DNA of 64,000 bases, taken from positions 1 through 64,000 of the forward strand of contig NZ_JAOAOQ010000003.1 of assembly GCF_030398385.1 (NCBI RefSeq). Reading direction: 5' to 3'. Source of the DNA: Aquibium sp. ELW1220 (GTDB taxonomy: Bacteria > Pseudomonadota > Alphaproteobacteria > Rhizobiales > Rhizobiaceae). This document shows positions 17,901-25,462 of the stretch, in pieces. Within the stretch, counting starts at the first letter, position 1. Every line of letters starts with the position of its first letter. The position numbers and the translations under genes were made by a program. The notes beneath the pieces are model-generated. The model made no database searches. It had not been told where the DNA came from and saw only the letters and a program-made list of their open reading frames with translations.

Positions 17901-20900
17901 TTTCATCCAGATCGCGGCCACCGCCTCGGCTCTTAAGCGGAAATACTCGAAGAGGCGCTCCAGCCGACGCAGGCGCGAGAGGGGCTTGAGCTTATCGGAT
18001 AGTTCCTTGCGTGCTTCGGCCATCCTCCTGCCGTCATCTGGCGCCGCAGTGCCGGAAGCAGAGGCAGGCCCGGTAGCGTTGTTGAGGATGGCGAAAAGGT
18101 CTTGGGTGGAGACAACTCGATCCGCGGCACAGTTAGTGAAAAACTCCAAGGCCGCGACCGTGTCGAGCAGCGCTTCGCGCAGCATGTCCAAAGTCGATGC
18201 AATCTCGGTCGAGAAACTCAGATTGATGAAGATCGCCGAGACGTAGAGCGGGTCGAAGGGGCTGCCGTCGTGGGGCCAAGCGGAAGCAATGTACTGCCCG
18301 AGACCCCGGCTCGTCTGGAACGCGGACAGGAAAGCACCGCGACCGGTGCCCCGTGGTGCGGTGATGCAGTACCAGCGCCGGCCACGGTCCCACGTTTTGC
18401 CGTGGTCGACGCGTCTGCGCGTCTCGACCGCATCGAGGAACGTGTCGAACGAAAGTACGCCTGTGAGCGATCCATTCGGATACGTCTTGTCACCGACTGT
18501 CGATCCGACGTCTACGAGGGTATCAGAGTTTCTTCTCTCCCGCTCAGATTGATCGTCGGCGGTCTCGCCTTCCTGCGGACCCGCCCAGTCTTGAGCAGAC
18601 AGGTCGGTGATGTCGTTGATCAGTCTGTGGCGCGTGTAGCGGCGAGGCAGATAGACCTTGCCTTCCTGAAAACGAGGTTCGTGCGTTGCAAATCTGGCGG
18701 TTCGGTGGGGCGGGCTGAGTTGCCAGTCCCTCCACCAGTCCTGCCATTGCCGCTCCAGACTGGCCAGCGACGCGCACAGCGCGCCCGTGATGATCGCGTT
18801 CGGAAGCCCCTCCAGCGCGACGATGCGGGCATTGAGTTCGCGTATGTGCCGTCGGAGCACCGCTTCCCAATCCCAGCAAGACAGCGTTGAGTCATCGTCC
18901 TTAAGCAGATTCTTCACATAGGGAATTTGGTAATCCTTCAAAGGTCTGTTTCTGACAGTAACGCGTAGAATTTGTGCAAGCAACCCGCACTCGAACTCAA
19001 GGGGAGCGGGACCTGCTGTTGTCTCTCGTGCAACATCGGTGCTGGGAGGCAGACGCGACCGAAACTGCGGCAACGCCATTGAAACGCCCATCTGGCTCGC
19101 TTCGATCTTCGAGTGATCCTTCCCTGCCAGAAGGGCCAGGAAGCTCACGTCCTTTTCGGATTCTCTCTCTGGCAACGACACTTTGGGTCGCTCGATCTTG
19201 CCCAAAATTCGAGCGATCCGATCGAGGCGCTGCTGCGGCGTTATGAATAATTCGAGCGTCTCTTCTTTCTCGTACTCATTACCGCTCCGGGCCTTCATCT
19301 TCTTCTCGTCAGAGGAAAGATCAATGTCGTACGAATCGGCCTTCTTATTGGCACGCTGCATCGCCGTCTTCAGGGCGGCGACCAGCGTGTCCCTCATCTG
19401 CCGGTTGCTCGCCTTCAGTGCGCCGATCAGCTTGTCGATATGGTGGAGCCAGTCGAGACCGACCTTCGAACCGCAGACATCGATCTCGGCCCAGCCATAG
19501 TGGATCGTATGGGCTCCATAGCGGAGGTAGATCGTCGCCGCGTCCTTGGATTGGTCGTTCCGGCTTCCGGTTCCAGGCAGCAACACGATCGCCGTACGGC
19601 CGACAGCCCGATCCTTGTCGCTCATGAACTGTCGCAGAGGGCGTAGCACGTCGGCTTCCTGCATGCCGAGCCCAAGAAAGATCAGCGGATTGGCCGCGAA
19701 CGCGATGCGTATGCTCTCGTCGACTGTCTCGCGATGCATGTCCTGCTGCAGATAGAGGTCCATGTAGTCGCGCTCGGTAGCGACGATCGTCGAGTCGTCC
19801 GTGGCACTGCCGTGCAGGTGAAAGACATGCGCATCGGCGCTTGCTTCATCGAGGGAGAAACCGATCAGGTCAGTGGCGTTTTCGCGCCTGAACGTCTGGT
19901 CCCGCAACGTCCCGCCGATGCCGTCGACCCGGTAGACGTCCGGCCCGCGATGACGTACGCCATACGTGACGGCATCCTTGCCGTCGGCGATGTCTGCCGT
20001 AAACCGGCGATAACCGCGGTCCTGGTAGAACCGTTCGATCTCGAGGTCGTAATTGGTGGTGAGAAACCTGCTTACCCCCAACCGCATGGCGATGATATCG
20101 AGAGGATCGAGTTCGGCGTCGATAATCGACTGCCGAGACTGGAAATCCGTGGCCCTGACTTCATCGGGAATGAGCGACAGTCTACGATCATTTGCTCCTT
20201 CGATATCCAAGTGTAATTCTCGGTAAGGATCCTCGAAAAAGGCCATCATCATCTGAAAGACGAACCGATGGGTAGGCGACACGAAAACCCGCTTTACCTC
20301 CCGCCTGGTGCCGTGATCATTTCTGTTGTTTTCCAGGAGCTGGTCGCCCAGTAAAGTAGTAATATCTATCCAAGGGTTTGATGTATCCAATCTGCCCTTT
20401 GATATCTTCTTGTGAAGGGCATTCTTGAGTTTGATGAATGACTCGGTCTTGAAGAAGGCGAGCGACCTGTATCGCCTGGGCTCGTCCCGAATACCGCGGA
20501 TGTCGCGGCGCAGATTGTCTGTCGATGCGGCTGCATCCATGCCGCGCAACTTGCGGTTCAGTGCTTTCCGTCGCGCTGCGTCGCGGCGACCAGCACCGAA
20601 TTTGCCCAAGGCCCACGCCTTGCGGCCCGCCGTGGTGCTGTAATCTACCGAATTCCGCAGAATCTGCTCGGCATGGGCGCATTCGTCGACCAGCAGCATC
20701 TTCGTGATGGTTTCGAGGGACAGCCGCGCTTCTCGAGCGCGCATTACATGATCGTAGCGCGTCAGCGCCTTCTGGTACGCCTCGAAGGCTTTTTGGAACG
20801 CAACAAGAACGACTATCAGCTTCTGCCCAACTTCGGCACCGTTGGCACGGCGTATGGACGTCGCAAGACTTTCTGCACCGCGATCGGGGTTCTCTATGAG

Positions 20901-21725
20901 AAAATCCGGAGCCGCAGCGATCTCGTCGAGGAGCTTTGCGGGTGCAGGCGAGACGTCCGAATCCTCCAGGAAGCCGAAACGCGCCTGCTTCACGGAGGGA
21001 ACGTCATCAGAGGCCGGTTCCCCCTGCTCGGCATCGGTGCGGCGCTTCAGGAAGACGCCTACGCTTCGGCTCAGCACGTCCTGAAGCTTTTCCGCCACCT
21101 GCAGCACGATCGGCGGCCCCTCCCCGCCGATGAAATGTCCTTCGCTCTCCAGCGTCCCGAACGTCTTGAAAAGCTTGTCGACCTCTTCCCTGTGGAAGAC
21201 GATCTCTTTTTTCTTCAGCTGCAGAAAGCGGACAAGAAGTTCCTTGTCTTCGCCGGATATCTTGAAATCCCGGTCAGCCCCGCCGAAAGTCAACACGTAA
21301 GAGCCGCCATCTGCCAGACACCTGACCATTTCGATGGACTTTTCGATCAGTTCCGTCGAAGCCTTGGCGCATTTGAGGAATTCCTCTGCCCCCGTTCTGA
21401 CAAGCCGATACTGCTGGGCCTGCAAACCCTTCCAGCTCAGCCGCCCGTAAGCCATGGGCAACCCCGATCCGACGAAGGCGACGGCCGTCTTCTGGTTCAG
21501 CGCCTGAAACAGAAGCTGCTGCCCCCTCCCCTCGATCAGGTCCGCGTCCAGCGTGTCCTCGAGCGCGTGGATCATGTAGGGCCAGCGCAGGAGCTCTCTT
21601 TCCTCCTGGCTGCGGGTGTCCGGCGGTTCGACGGCGCTGCGCGACGGGATCGCTTGATCGTTTTCTGTCCCAATAGGCGAAGTATCCGCCGCCCCGGCGG
21701 CAGCGCCAGAATTATCTTGTATCAT
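14919..21725 (-). CDS. Giant SIR2 - P-loop-like - TPR protein (2268 aa), candidate immune effector/sensor
   Basis: Probable NAD-consuming immune protein. The SIR2 motifs are split. V85-G86-S87-G88 (nucleotide loop) is followed by about 460 mostly helical, charged residues before T556-T557-N558-Y559-D560, then H636-L-H638-G639 (candidate catalytic His) and G685-L-G687 with D692. A central region has an ATPase-like strand-loop ITAPRGTGRGAF (G1126-TG-R1129-G; Arg and Gly in place of Lys and Ser/Thr) and a later RLLLCITGVE strand (about 1283-1292) without a Walker B acid pair. This suggests a degenerate STAND-like NTPase. From about 1950 to the end lie TPR-like helical pairs, as in Avs-type sensors. 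GGGGGA precedes the ATG by a few bases. The partner gene lies 300 bases upstream on the same strand. Base composition is clearly lower in GC than the flanks. Confidence 0.8.
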   Translation of the reverse strand: MIQDNSGAAAGAADTSPIGTENDQAIPSRSAVEPPDTRSQEERELLRWPYMIHALEDTLDADLIEGRGQQLLFQALNQKTAVAFVGSGLPMAYGRLSWKGLQAQQYRLVRTGAEEFLKCAKASTELIEKSIEMVRCLADGGSYVLTFGGADRDFKISGEDKELLVRFLQLKKKEIVFHREEVDKLFKTFGTLESEGHFIGGEGPPIVLQVAEKLQDVLSRSVGVFLKRRTDAEQGEPASDDVPSVKQARFGFLEDSDVSPAPAKLLDEIAAAPDFLIENPDRGAESLATSIRRANGAEVGQKLIVVLVAFQKAFEAYQKALTRYDHVMRAREARLSLETITKMLLVDECAHAEQILRNSVDYSTTAGRKAWALGKFGAGRRDAARRKALNRKLRGMDAAASTDNLRRDIRGIRDEPRRYRSLAFFKTESFIKLKNALHKKISKGRLDTSNPWIDITTLLGDQLLENNRNDHGTRREVKRVFVSPTHRFVFQMMMAFFEDPYRELHLDIEGANDRRLSLIPDEVRATDFQSRQSIIDAELDPLDIIAMRLGVSRFLTTNYDLEIERFYQDRGYRRFTADIADGKDAVTYGVRHRGPDVYRVDGIGGTLRDQTFRRENATDLIGFSLDEASADAHVFHLHGSATDDSTIVATERDYMDLYLQQDMHRETVDESIRIAFAANPLIFLGLGMQEADVLRPLRQFMSDKDRAVGRTAIVLLPGTGSRNDQSKDAATIYLRYGAHTIHYGWAEIDVCGSKVGLDWLHHIDKLIGALKASNRQMRDTLVAALKTAMQRANKKADSYDIDLSSDEKKMKARSGNEYEKEETLELFITPQQRLDRIARILGKIERPKVSLPERESEKDVSFLALLAGKDHSKIEASQMGVSMALPQFRSRLPPSTDVARETTAGPAPLEFECGLLAQILRVTVRNRPLKDYQIPYVKNLLKDDDSTLSCWDWEAVLRRHIRELNARIVALEGLPNAIITGALCASLASLERQWQDWWRDWQLSPPHRTARFATHEPRFQEGKVYLPRRYTRHRLINDITDLSAQDWAGPQEGETADDQSERERRNSDTLVDVGSTVGDKTYPNGSLTGVLSFDTFLDAVETRRRVDHGKTWDRGRRWYCITAPRGTGRGAFLSAFQTSRGLGQYIASAWPHDGSPFDPLYVSAIFINLSFSTEIASTLDMLREALLDTVAALEFFTNCAADRVVSTQDLFAILNNATGPASASGTAAPDDGRRMAEARKELSDKLKPLSRLRRLERLFEYFRLRAEAVAAIWMKGRRRVYPRLLLCITGVEMLHYAGGLPKNREIEELLTLLTKKVMRQTPYDLVLVTNEDNLGEILVENTPFFARYRSVIKEYEPELDVPSEAERRGLESAADKTVFVPIARGSLPWDEAASQTVERRMQSSGIAFASRSHSAACRTGMKIRYGSIVPNRGDTDDKREANALPVADAQPIELPRHLKPSDVCYVHLARVAKPVDVLVDNFRPLAALFWLYYKGNSSEKSAELIKRNSREIVYNFRIPSKKYGDEKPAKIWSMIDVSAEDSSLEDAWKEPSPRECLAAHIQIKERRLARVHAILTDVTGTGDVHKHRKMLVEPFNDQSDNAHVFREWRGIRTILNSNRYCLTILLAAAQRHALSGRDVTDGVQRAQTFIRKTIDHVKAVSVSKREETVLHDVLDAYDAFHVIGEPHNDCELHLLILRHLAVIGAPCSADILVRTPQILDYFDKLPEGRERSRNLRVMQALTVLAERGLIFRLEPHPRLSELYRQCANDKEREAYFEQGADPVHTYRYGLHRLMQRHILQKMGSGPREFAEINSLAPSVYASMPADLPRLNQESYQFMRELVDSLSQYPDRGGRDRAGQRWHFGEAAHTTRVQALRCALSLVRSTFSVAVVSRFEGIDAGRSKPPRGYFEAYRVQVRWLIRKAWEIFEKDGINPLNYSPEDAAKTQLAAFYRDEIVWLYNECGVICLVQGNLRDAASLLRQAIHFNREIEGLRDGGPQYNHLSLNLAVTQIERGRLESAFTRLQAICESERRYSSRPGRIWHIAHGYLGLVQHLRGDLDDAERRYTRAIRVLRVYDDSRACSIFSKHLGDLERMRGRTDEARMHIESAISFAQAGGHEDLHKRARLSLILVDIATRTKRDFSIRSTLAQLQLIEDYAETMEMPSLLSDVLTVRARLLLEQGESTLAGSLLSRAMVMAKRNGMNLRLNSAMTNYARVLAMRGLKDQANKLLFTCLDIAKRNNNQIEIARAESAFDELHLISRVQERPQN

Positions 21726-22025
21726 CTATCCCCCGATAATTCGTATTCTCTCGTATTCCTATTTCGTCATATACATATTCATTGCGTTCATACTATCTAT
21801 CGGCTCTGCAGGTGCACTATGCACAACACTCCCCCCGGAGACTTTTTCTATTTCGTAAAAACAAAGAAGACTGACATTTCCGTCGCGCGCCATTCCTCAA
21901 AAAGCTCCAAACCTCGTATCTTTCTTGGTACGAAGCCACGACAGATCGAACCATGATGGGGCTGCGGATTCCCGCATTACTTCGCACTCGACAATATCGC
22001 GGCCGGCCTCTCCACAGGTGAACAG
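21726..22025 (-). promoter_or_regulatory. 300-base gap before the SIR2 gene, with palindrome
   Basis: No credible gene. The segment is AT-richer than its surroundings and probably carries a promoter for the SIR2 gene. A perfect 13-base inverted repeat, GTGCA-CTA-TGCAC, lies at 21812-21824 and could be an operator. Near the gene start are tandem AATACGA repeats (minus strand). I could not fix a confident -35/-10 pair. Confidence 0.35.
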
Positions 22026-24122
22026 TCAGGCTTGGCGAGCCACGCCGCCCGACCTCCGATAGGCGATGTCGAGGAATCCTTCGGCATCTTCGATGTGTAA
22101 TTTCAGGCGGGAAGCATCCGGGAGATCGGAAACACCGTAGCGTGACTGACTGGCCCGTAGCGCACTCATTCTGACGATCTGCTCCATCGAGCGTGCACCG
22201 TAGAGAAACTTACTGCAGCCAAGGAACGCATCGACCACGGTTTCCTCGACGTCCGCCTCACCTTCCCCATCCGCGACGATCCGCGGCAGAAGCCGTTCGA
22301 TCATGCCGCGAAGGAGAACTGCCCGTCTGAGCACGTATGACCGGTCATTCTCGCCGCTCCGGTTCGGCCCCAGAATGTCGATCACGCCGCTGAGCCGCGA
22401 CACGAAATCAGGGAGTTTGAGTTCCTTGGCACGCGTCACGCGGTCGACGTTGGGAAGCATTTCGCCTGCAACGAAATCCCCGGCGGTCGCAGCGGTCCCG
22501 CCGGCGAAAACGAAAATCGCCCGACCGACAGGGTGAACCCGACCGCCCTCGCGGAACTCGCCGTCCTGCATGGGAGCCAGAAAGCGAGAGACGAGCGAAC
22601 ATCCATGAGAGTCGAATTCATCGAAGAAGCAAAGCGGCGTCTCCCCACGCAGAACGATGTCGCGCATTTCATGAAAATATCCGGGAAGCGCCTCCGGCGA
22701 GGCCTCGGAGAGATTGAATTCCCGCGTGGGAATCCCGCGCTGCCGCGCTATCTGTTTTATTCCGAAGGATTTTCCGGCACCCGGCGGTCCGAAGACACCA
22801 ATCGATACCGGTCGTACTGCCGTTTTGTCCGCCAGATAGCGATCTATCAGCCGTTGTATCGTCCTAAAACTCTCTATCTCGTCCCGGTCCACCGTCCTGA
22901 AATCCTTAATCTTCGCAGATGGAAGCGCGTCGATTTCTTTCTTTCCGTGCCTGACGATCTTGCGGGCAAGTGATTGAAAGTCCTCGGTACGGGATGAGAT
23001 GAGGAGGGTTTTTCTGATCGATGGACGGTCCGAGTGCTCGAATTCGAACCGTCTGATGGTCTTTCTGAAATCAGAGGTCTGGTCGCGGTCGAGTTTCGGG
23101 ACCGGCCAGGCAGGAATGTCGCTGCTGAGAAGGCTGCTTACCTTGATCCGTCCCTGAGCGTAACGCCGCGCCGCGCCCAAAGCCGCGGGAACGGCAGCCT
23201 CATCAAGCCCTTCTCCGCCAGAATCATCAATCGCCGCAATGAGTGCGCAGGCGAACGCGTTCATTTTTCCATATAGGTCCCCGGGATGTTCGTGCGCCAG
23301 ATCTCCTTCCGCGCGCACCGTATCGACATACATTTCGAGTATCGTGCTCCCTGAGAGACGACGCAGGACCGCCACGGCTTCGACCCCGAACTGAATACAG
23401 ACAGTGCGGTAATCGCCCAAGAGATCAGCGACGAGCGATCCGTAGTCGAGCGAGCCAAGGATGTCGTCGACCACGGCATCCCACGACAGGTGACTTCTCA
23501 GCCTGATGCCTTCCAGTCGAAGGTCCTCTGCGCTGACGAGGAGGAGTTTACGCTCGCCGGAGCGCTGCCGGCACCAGTCTCGCAATGGACTGCTCTGAGA
23601 AAGCGGCAGATGCATCTTGTGGATCACCCAACAACTTTCGTCGGAGATGTGTGCCAAGAGGTCCCGCGCTCTTTGTGAGGTTCGCGTCGCTCCTCCGGCA
23701 TCCACCAAAAGCACGTAAGGAAAAAACGCTTCGTATTCGCGCCCAACCTGTTCGCAGTCATAGGCTGCCCCGGTCGATTCGAAGTATCCCTCGAACCGGT
23801 CGATCCTCGCTTCCGCTGGCAACCCGATAGAGTGTACGGCATCGCCGAATTCTTCGGTCCTCCCATCGTGCTTGATGCACTTTATGGAAACCAACGAGTT
23901 CAGGATCTTACCATTCTCGCGCTCTATCGCGTCCAGCTTGACTGAGAGCCCGTTCGCTTCGAGCGCCGGCTTGGCAAGGTGGACACCTCCGCGCTGTTGC
24001 CACAGCACATAGTTCGGATAGCTCGCCAGAGTGTCACTCGCGTTCCCGCCTCTCGGGGGAATTGTGAGCAGAACCTGATCCACTGTCGGATCGCCCACCA
24101 CAAGTACAGTAGAATCTGCCAT
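22026..24122 (-). CDS. Ribokinase-like plus AAA+ ATPase fusion, partner of the SIR2 protein
   Basis: A 698-aa protein. The first 300 residues resemble a PfkB/ribokinase fold: the opening strand VLVVGDPTVDQVL (about 6-18), a glycine-containing loop RGGVHLAKPALEANG, and a C-terminal helix after GDLYGKMNAF. The usual catalytic GAGD signature is not intact, so it may bind rather than phosphorylate a ligand. A linker leads to an AAA+ domain: Walker A G445-PPGAG-K451-S452, Walker B CFFD501-E502-FDSH, a sensor-1-like strand IFVFAGGTAAT and an arginine-containing PDFVSRLSGVIDI segment typical of AAA+ C-terminal parts. ATG 24122 has AGAG just upstream. It lies immediately upstream of the SIR2 gene on the same strand and inside the same direct repeats, so the two probably act together, perhaps as infection sensor or licensing ATPase and NADase effector. 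Confidence 0.75.
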   Translation of the reverse strand: MADSTVLVVGDPTVDQVLLTIPPRGGNASDTLASYPNYVLWQQRGGVHLAKPALEANGLSVKLDAIERENGKILNSLVSIKCIKHDGRTEEFGDAVHSIGLPAEARIDRFEGYFESTGAAYDCEQVGREYEAFFPYVLLVDAGGATRTSQRARDLLAHISDESCWVIHKMHLPLSQSSPLRDWCRQRSGERKLLLVSAEDLRLEGIRLRSHLSWDAVVDDILGSLDYGSLVADLLGDYRTVCIQFGVEAVAVLRRLSGSTILEMYVDTVRAEGDLAHEHPGDLYGKMNAFACALIAAIDDSGGEGLDEAAVPAALGAARRYAQGRIKVSSLLSSDIPAWPVPKLDRDQTSDFRKTIRRFEFEHSDRPSIRKTLLISSRTEDFQSLARKIVRHGKKEIDALPSAKIKDFRTVDRDEIESFRTIQRLIDRYLADKTAVRPVSIGVFGPPGAGKSFGIKQIARQRGIPTREFNLSEASPEALPGYFHEMRDIVLRGETPLCFFDEFDSHGCSLVSRFLAPMQDGEFREGGRVHPVGRAIFVFAGGTAATAGDFVAGEMLPNVDRVTRAKELKLPDFVSRLSGVIDILGPNRSGENDRSYVLRRAVLLRGMIERLLPRIVADGEGEADVEETVVDAFLGCSKFLYGARSMEQIVRMSALRASQSRYGVSDLPDASRLKLHIEDAEGFLDIAYRRSGGVARQA

Positions 24123-24445
24123 TTTTTCTCTGCCAGCTTCGGCGTAGATTGACGGAGCCTTTATTCACTAAACGCTCTCCACGCGAACATCAGCGCGACG
24201 TTCGGAGCCCTCGCGCAGAATGGATAATACGTCCTCAACAACCCTTCTTGACAGTCTTGACCATGTTCATCCACATTACAATGGATATGAAAGTCGGACG
24301 CAAAAATAATTCGAGTTCAGTGCTTTTACGCTACATTCTGCTACGAAGAAGGCGACGGCGCGGTTGAGTATGGCGTCGGACAACAGAATGTCCACGACGA
24401 TGGTACGGGCATACGTAGGCTCGACGCCGTGGTAGAAACACTATT
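24123..24445. other. Island right end, non-coding; promoter region of AAA gene
   Basis: No convincing gene. A 72-codon plus-strand open frame (24149-24367) has no ribosome binding site and a low-complexity Arg-rich end, and was discounted. The segment should hold the promoter of the minus-strand AAA gene. Its last 30 bases, 24423-24452, encode D-A-V-V-E-T-L-L-P-T, matching the FrnE-like protein just before the repeat but with a different synonymous codon at almost every position. Confidence 0.5.
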
Positions 24446-24628
24446 GCCGACCGCGACGCCGTCACCGAGGAAATCGCCACCGCGTCCCGCATGGGCGTGC
24501 GCGGCGTGCCCTGCTTCATCATCGAGAACAAATACGCCGTGATGGGCGCGCAGGACCCGCAGACGCTGGCAGACGCGATCAGGCAGGTGGCGGAGCTGAA
24601 GGCGAAGGGGGAGATGGAGGGGTCGTGA
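24446..24628 (+). pseudogene. 3' fragment of FrnE-like gene
   Basis: Contains only the last 60 or so codons of the FrnE-like gene, including the GVRGVPCF cis-proline loop and the C-terminal helix, but no CPWC active site and no start. It is therefore non-functional. The reading frame is preserved to the normal stop. It marks the downstream side of the island insertion. Confidence 0.85.
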
Positions 24629-24629
24629 G
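24446..24629 (+). repeat. Right direct repeat flanking the island
   Basis: Copy of 14604-14787 with three substitutions (GAG to GAA, and two others near the end). It ends with the same stop codon. Together the two repeats bracket about 9.7 kb that contains only the SIR2 and AAA genes. Confidence 0.9.
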
Positions 24630-24744
24630 GGGCTCGCTGAGGTCCGGCGGCTGGAGACAAAGCGGCCGGCGCTTCCGGTCCGGACGAGCGGCCGGCTGGC
24701 CGGACTGCATCGGCCCGATCGGTTCGGACCACTCTACCTGCGTG

Positions 24745-25134
24745 TCATCCTCCCCGACGCCAGGGGTAAAGTTCCGACAGCCCCGGAAAGGCGGCACCGC
24801 ACGACATGGTCAATTGCCGCTGCAGCGAGTCCTGGTGAAACCGGTACGTCAGCCCCGTGAATTCCATGTAGACGTTGTGGTCGTTGCAGTCCCATTCATC
24901 GGGTATCCTGCAGACGAAGTATCCTTCGTAGAACACTGCGTAGCGGTGCTGCTTCGAACATGTCCATACGGCATCCAGCCCCCGGGGATCGCCACCTTCG
25001 CGGATCGCCGCCACCACGCTCCGGGCGAAGATCCGGGAGGCATGGACATCAGACTGGTTGTAGGCCAGTGCTCCGGCCGCTGCTATGACCGAGAGCGTCG
25101 GCGCAAGCGTGCCCGACCGAAGCCTACGCCGCAT
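24745..25134 (-). CDS. Small secreted or membrane-anchored hypothetical protein
   Basis: A 129-aa protein with an N-terminal basic stretch and a hydrophobic segment (about 10-25) that could be a signal anchor, followed by a soluble part with four cysteines (WTCSKQ, FVCRIP, WDCND, SCGAA) that could form disulfides in the periplasm. A strong GAGGGAGG ribosome binding site precedes ATG 25134, the best reason to believe it is real. I do not recognise the family. It lies just outside the right repeat of the island. Confidence 0.55.
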   Translation of the reverse strand: MRRRLRSGTLAPTLSVIAAAGALAYNQSDVHASRIFARSVVAAIREGGDPRGLDAVWTCSKQHRYAVFYEGYFVCRIPDEWDCNDHNVYMEFTGLTYRFHQDSLQRQLTMSCGAAFPGLSELYPWRRGG

Positions 25135-25285
25135 ATCCGCCTCCCTCTTGCTCCCGGTCGGTGCCGCTCATGATCGTTTCCCCTTTCGCACCGTGCCGGA
25201 CGATGTCGAGCGCAACCGTGCACCCGCCGTCGGGCCGACCGGAAACATCCGCAGCGCCCGGTTCCCCTCCGAAGCGAGGCAGGCC

Positions 25286-25414
25286 ATGGAAATCATAGAC
25301 TACATCCTGGAAATCCTTTGGCGGAGATGGGGCAACTCGCGCTACTGGGGAGCCATCATCGCATTCTTCGCCTGCATCATGGCGTTCTTCGCGTACCATC
25401 TGTTCCTGACCTGA
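25286..25414 (+). CDS. 42-aa single-span membrane peptide
   Basis: A very short gene with a good ribosome binding site (GAGGCAGG) and a start at 25286. The product begins MEIIDYILEILWRRWGN and has one clear transmembrane helix (about 21-40, WGAIIAFFACIMAFFAYHLF) at its end. Small proteins of this style are common in Hyphomicrobiales, though I cannot name a family. It lies between two minus-strand genes for secreted proteins. Confidence 0.6.
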   Translation: MEIIDYILEILWRRWGNSRYWGAIIAFFACIMAFFAYHLFLT

Positions 25415-25462
25415 CGAGCCGCCGACGCATGGACTGCGCCATGTCCTCCAAAGCCTGCGTCG

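Noticed and set aside
24240-24290. TTGACA-like box followed by an AT-rich stretch on the plus strand
   Set aside because: No good -10 box at proper spacing and no real gene downstream, only the FrnE fragment.
24149-24367. 72-codon plus-strand open frame at the island's right end
   Set aside because: No ribosome binding site and a low-complexity Arg end; more likely promoter DNA of the AAA gene.
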